Source: Candidatus Kuenenia stuttgartensis
Lineage (GTDB): Bacteria; Planctomycetota; Planctomycetia; Planctomycetales; Planctomycetaceae
Assembly: GCA_945861465.1 (NCBI GenBank)
Contig: CAMAVB010000035.1
Coordinates: 1 to 44,214 of the forward strand
Direction: 5' to 3'
Length of the DNA stretch: 44,214 bases
Made by a program: the position numbers and the translations under genes. Shown piece by piece: positions 43,640-44,214 of this stretch; position 1 is the first letter of the stretch, and each line of letters begins with the position of its first letter. The notes under the pieces are model-generated. The model saw only the letters and a list, made by a program, of their open reading frames with translations, was not told the origin of the DNA and did not search any database.

Positions 43640-44214
43640 CTATTGATTGTCATCCAACGGGAGCGGCCGAGAGACCGTCCTCCCAGTCTGCAGTTCAACC
43701 AATTGACGGATCGCTTCGCGGCAGACGACGCAGAAGCCTTCGCCTGGTTCCAGAGATCCCATCCAGCAGGACTGTTCCGGGCGGTAAATGCCCTCCGTGA
43801 GATAACCGCCTCCTTCGAACGCACCGACGAGTTGTTGTGCTTTCGCTGTGGACTCGTCCGACTCAGGCGTCGGCAGTGGCACGTTCGGGGTCAGAAATGC
43901 CTTCCATTTGATCCGGTCACGATCCAATTGTCGTGTGATGTTGGGCTCGACCGGTTCAACTCCTTCGGGATACACGTCACTGTAGGCGACATCGCCGGTG
44001 TATTCGTCTGCGAGATTTGCAAAAGAATGACCAATCTCATGCAGCAACGTCATCGGACTAGCAGTATGTCCGGTCGTACAGACACAGTAATCCAGACAAA
44101 TCGCGCCTCCGCCATAACGCTCCTCGTTCACCAGCACCACGATCGTGTCATACGGAACCTGGGCTGCCATGCGATGCATCGCGTGATTGTCTTCGATCAG
44201 CAGATAGCGATTCA
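43640..44214 (-). CDS. M64-family zinc metallopeptidase (partial, N-terminus outside the window)
   Basis: The frame is open to the right edge of the window, so only the C-terminal part (about 190 residues) is visible. It shows HEIGHSFANLADEY, the zinc-binding signature of peptidase M64 (IgA peptidase family), followed by the TPESDESTAKAQQLVGAFEGG and YRPEQSCWMGSLEPG segments typical of its C-terminal part. The ATG at 44179 is internal, because upstream codons still read as family-like protein (NRYLLIEDNHA). M64 enzymes are exported peptidases; the export signal would lie outside the window. It converges on the transposase relic and ends 113 bp after it. Confidence 0.85.
   Translation of the reverse strand, partial: NRYLLIEDNHAMHRMAAQVPYDTIVVLVNEERYGGGAICLDYCVCTTGHTASPMTLLHEIGHSFANLADEYTGDVAYSDVYPEGVEPVEPNITRQLDRDRIKWKAFLTPNVPLPTPESDESTAKAQQLVGAFEGGGYLTEGIYRPEQSCWMGSLEPGEGFCVVCREAIRQLVELQTGRTVSRPLPLDDNQ

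Overview
The window looks like chromosomal DNA from a planctomycete (Planctomycetota, probably Planctomycetales). This is inferred from the gene families and was not tested by any search. The clues are a secreted HEATH-motif protein of DUF1570 type, a TIGR03009-like protein with a PASTA tail, a lipoprotein with two DUF1080 domains, a planctomycete-style ECF sigma factor followed by a zinc-ribbon Ser/Thr kinase with many membrane helices, Tat and Sec exported proteins of unknown role, and a BatA-like VWA protein coupled to a lipase. About 31 protein genes are supported, plus one broken IS4-type transposase. No rRNA, tRNA or CRISPR array was seen.

Layout. 1-3.0 kb: the end of a transglutaminase-like gene faces a PD-(D/E)XK nuclease-like gene and a sugar isomerase/epimerase-like gene. 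3.3-12.3 kb: exported proteins of planctomycete type (HEATH protease-like, Tat-exported deacetylase-like, Tyr/Ala/Pro-rich peptide, TIGR03009/PASTA, DUF885 peptidase-like, a secreted hypothetical). 12.8-18.2 kb: a small Cys protein, a triplicated repeat block, a lipase overlapping a BatA-like VWA gene, and a FabH-like gene converging on it. 18.6-25.1 kb: a Cys-rich secreted protein, an SPFH/band-7 protein, rhamnulokinase, an adenylate kinase-like gene, a repeat lipoprotein with a clear terminator, and a very short UvrC. 25.5-32.9 kb: sigma factor, kinase, and a TPR-like exported protein coupled to a PLP-fold protein that appears to have lost its catalytic lysine. 33.4-41.8 kb: a conserved cytosolic protein of unknown function, a DCC-like protein, lipoprotein MsrB, infC with an AUU start, class II DAHP synthase, inorganic pyrophosphatase and the DUF1080 lipoprotein. 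42.3-44.2 kb: the transposase relic and a partial M64 metallopeptidase.

The most distinctive signal lies between the genes. Four copies of a roughly 115-155 bp mobile-looking inverted repeat occur at 3.3, 20.2, 26.3 and 36.3 kb. Three further loci (5.3, 33.1 and 40.3 kb) each have long inverted arms enclosing an unrelated payload: heptamer arrays, or REP-like palindromes that also occur alone elsewhere in the window. This suggests a busy population of non-autonomous, nested palindromic elements.

Most genes stand alone or in pairs rather than long operons. The likely coupled pairs are isomerase + nuclease (38 nt gap), TIGR03009 + DUF885 (45 nt), lipase + BatA (10 nt overlap), TPR + PLP-fold protein (overlapping TGATG), and the 33.5 kb gene + DCC protein (47 nt).
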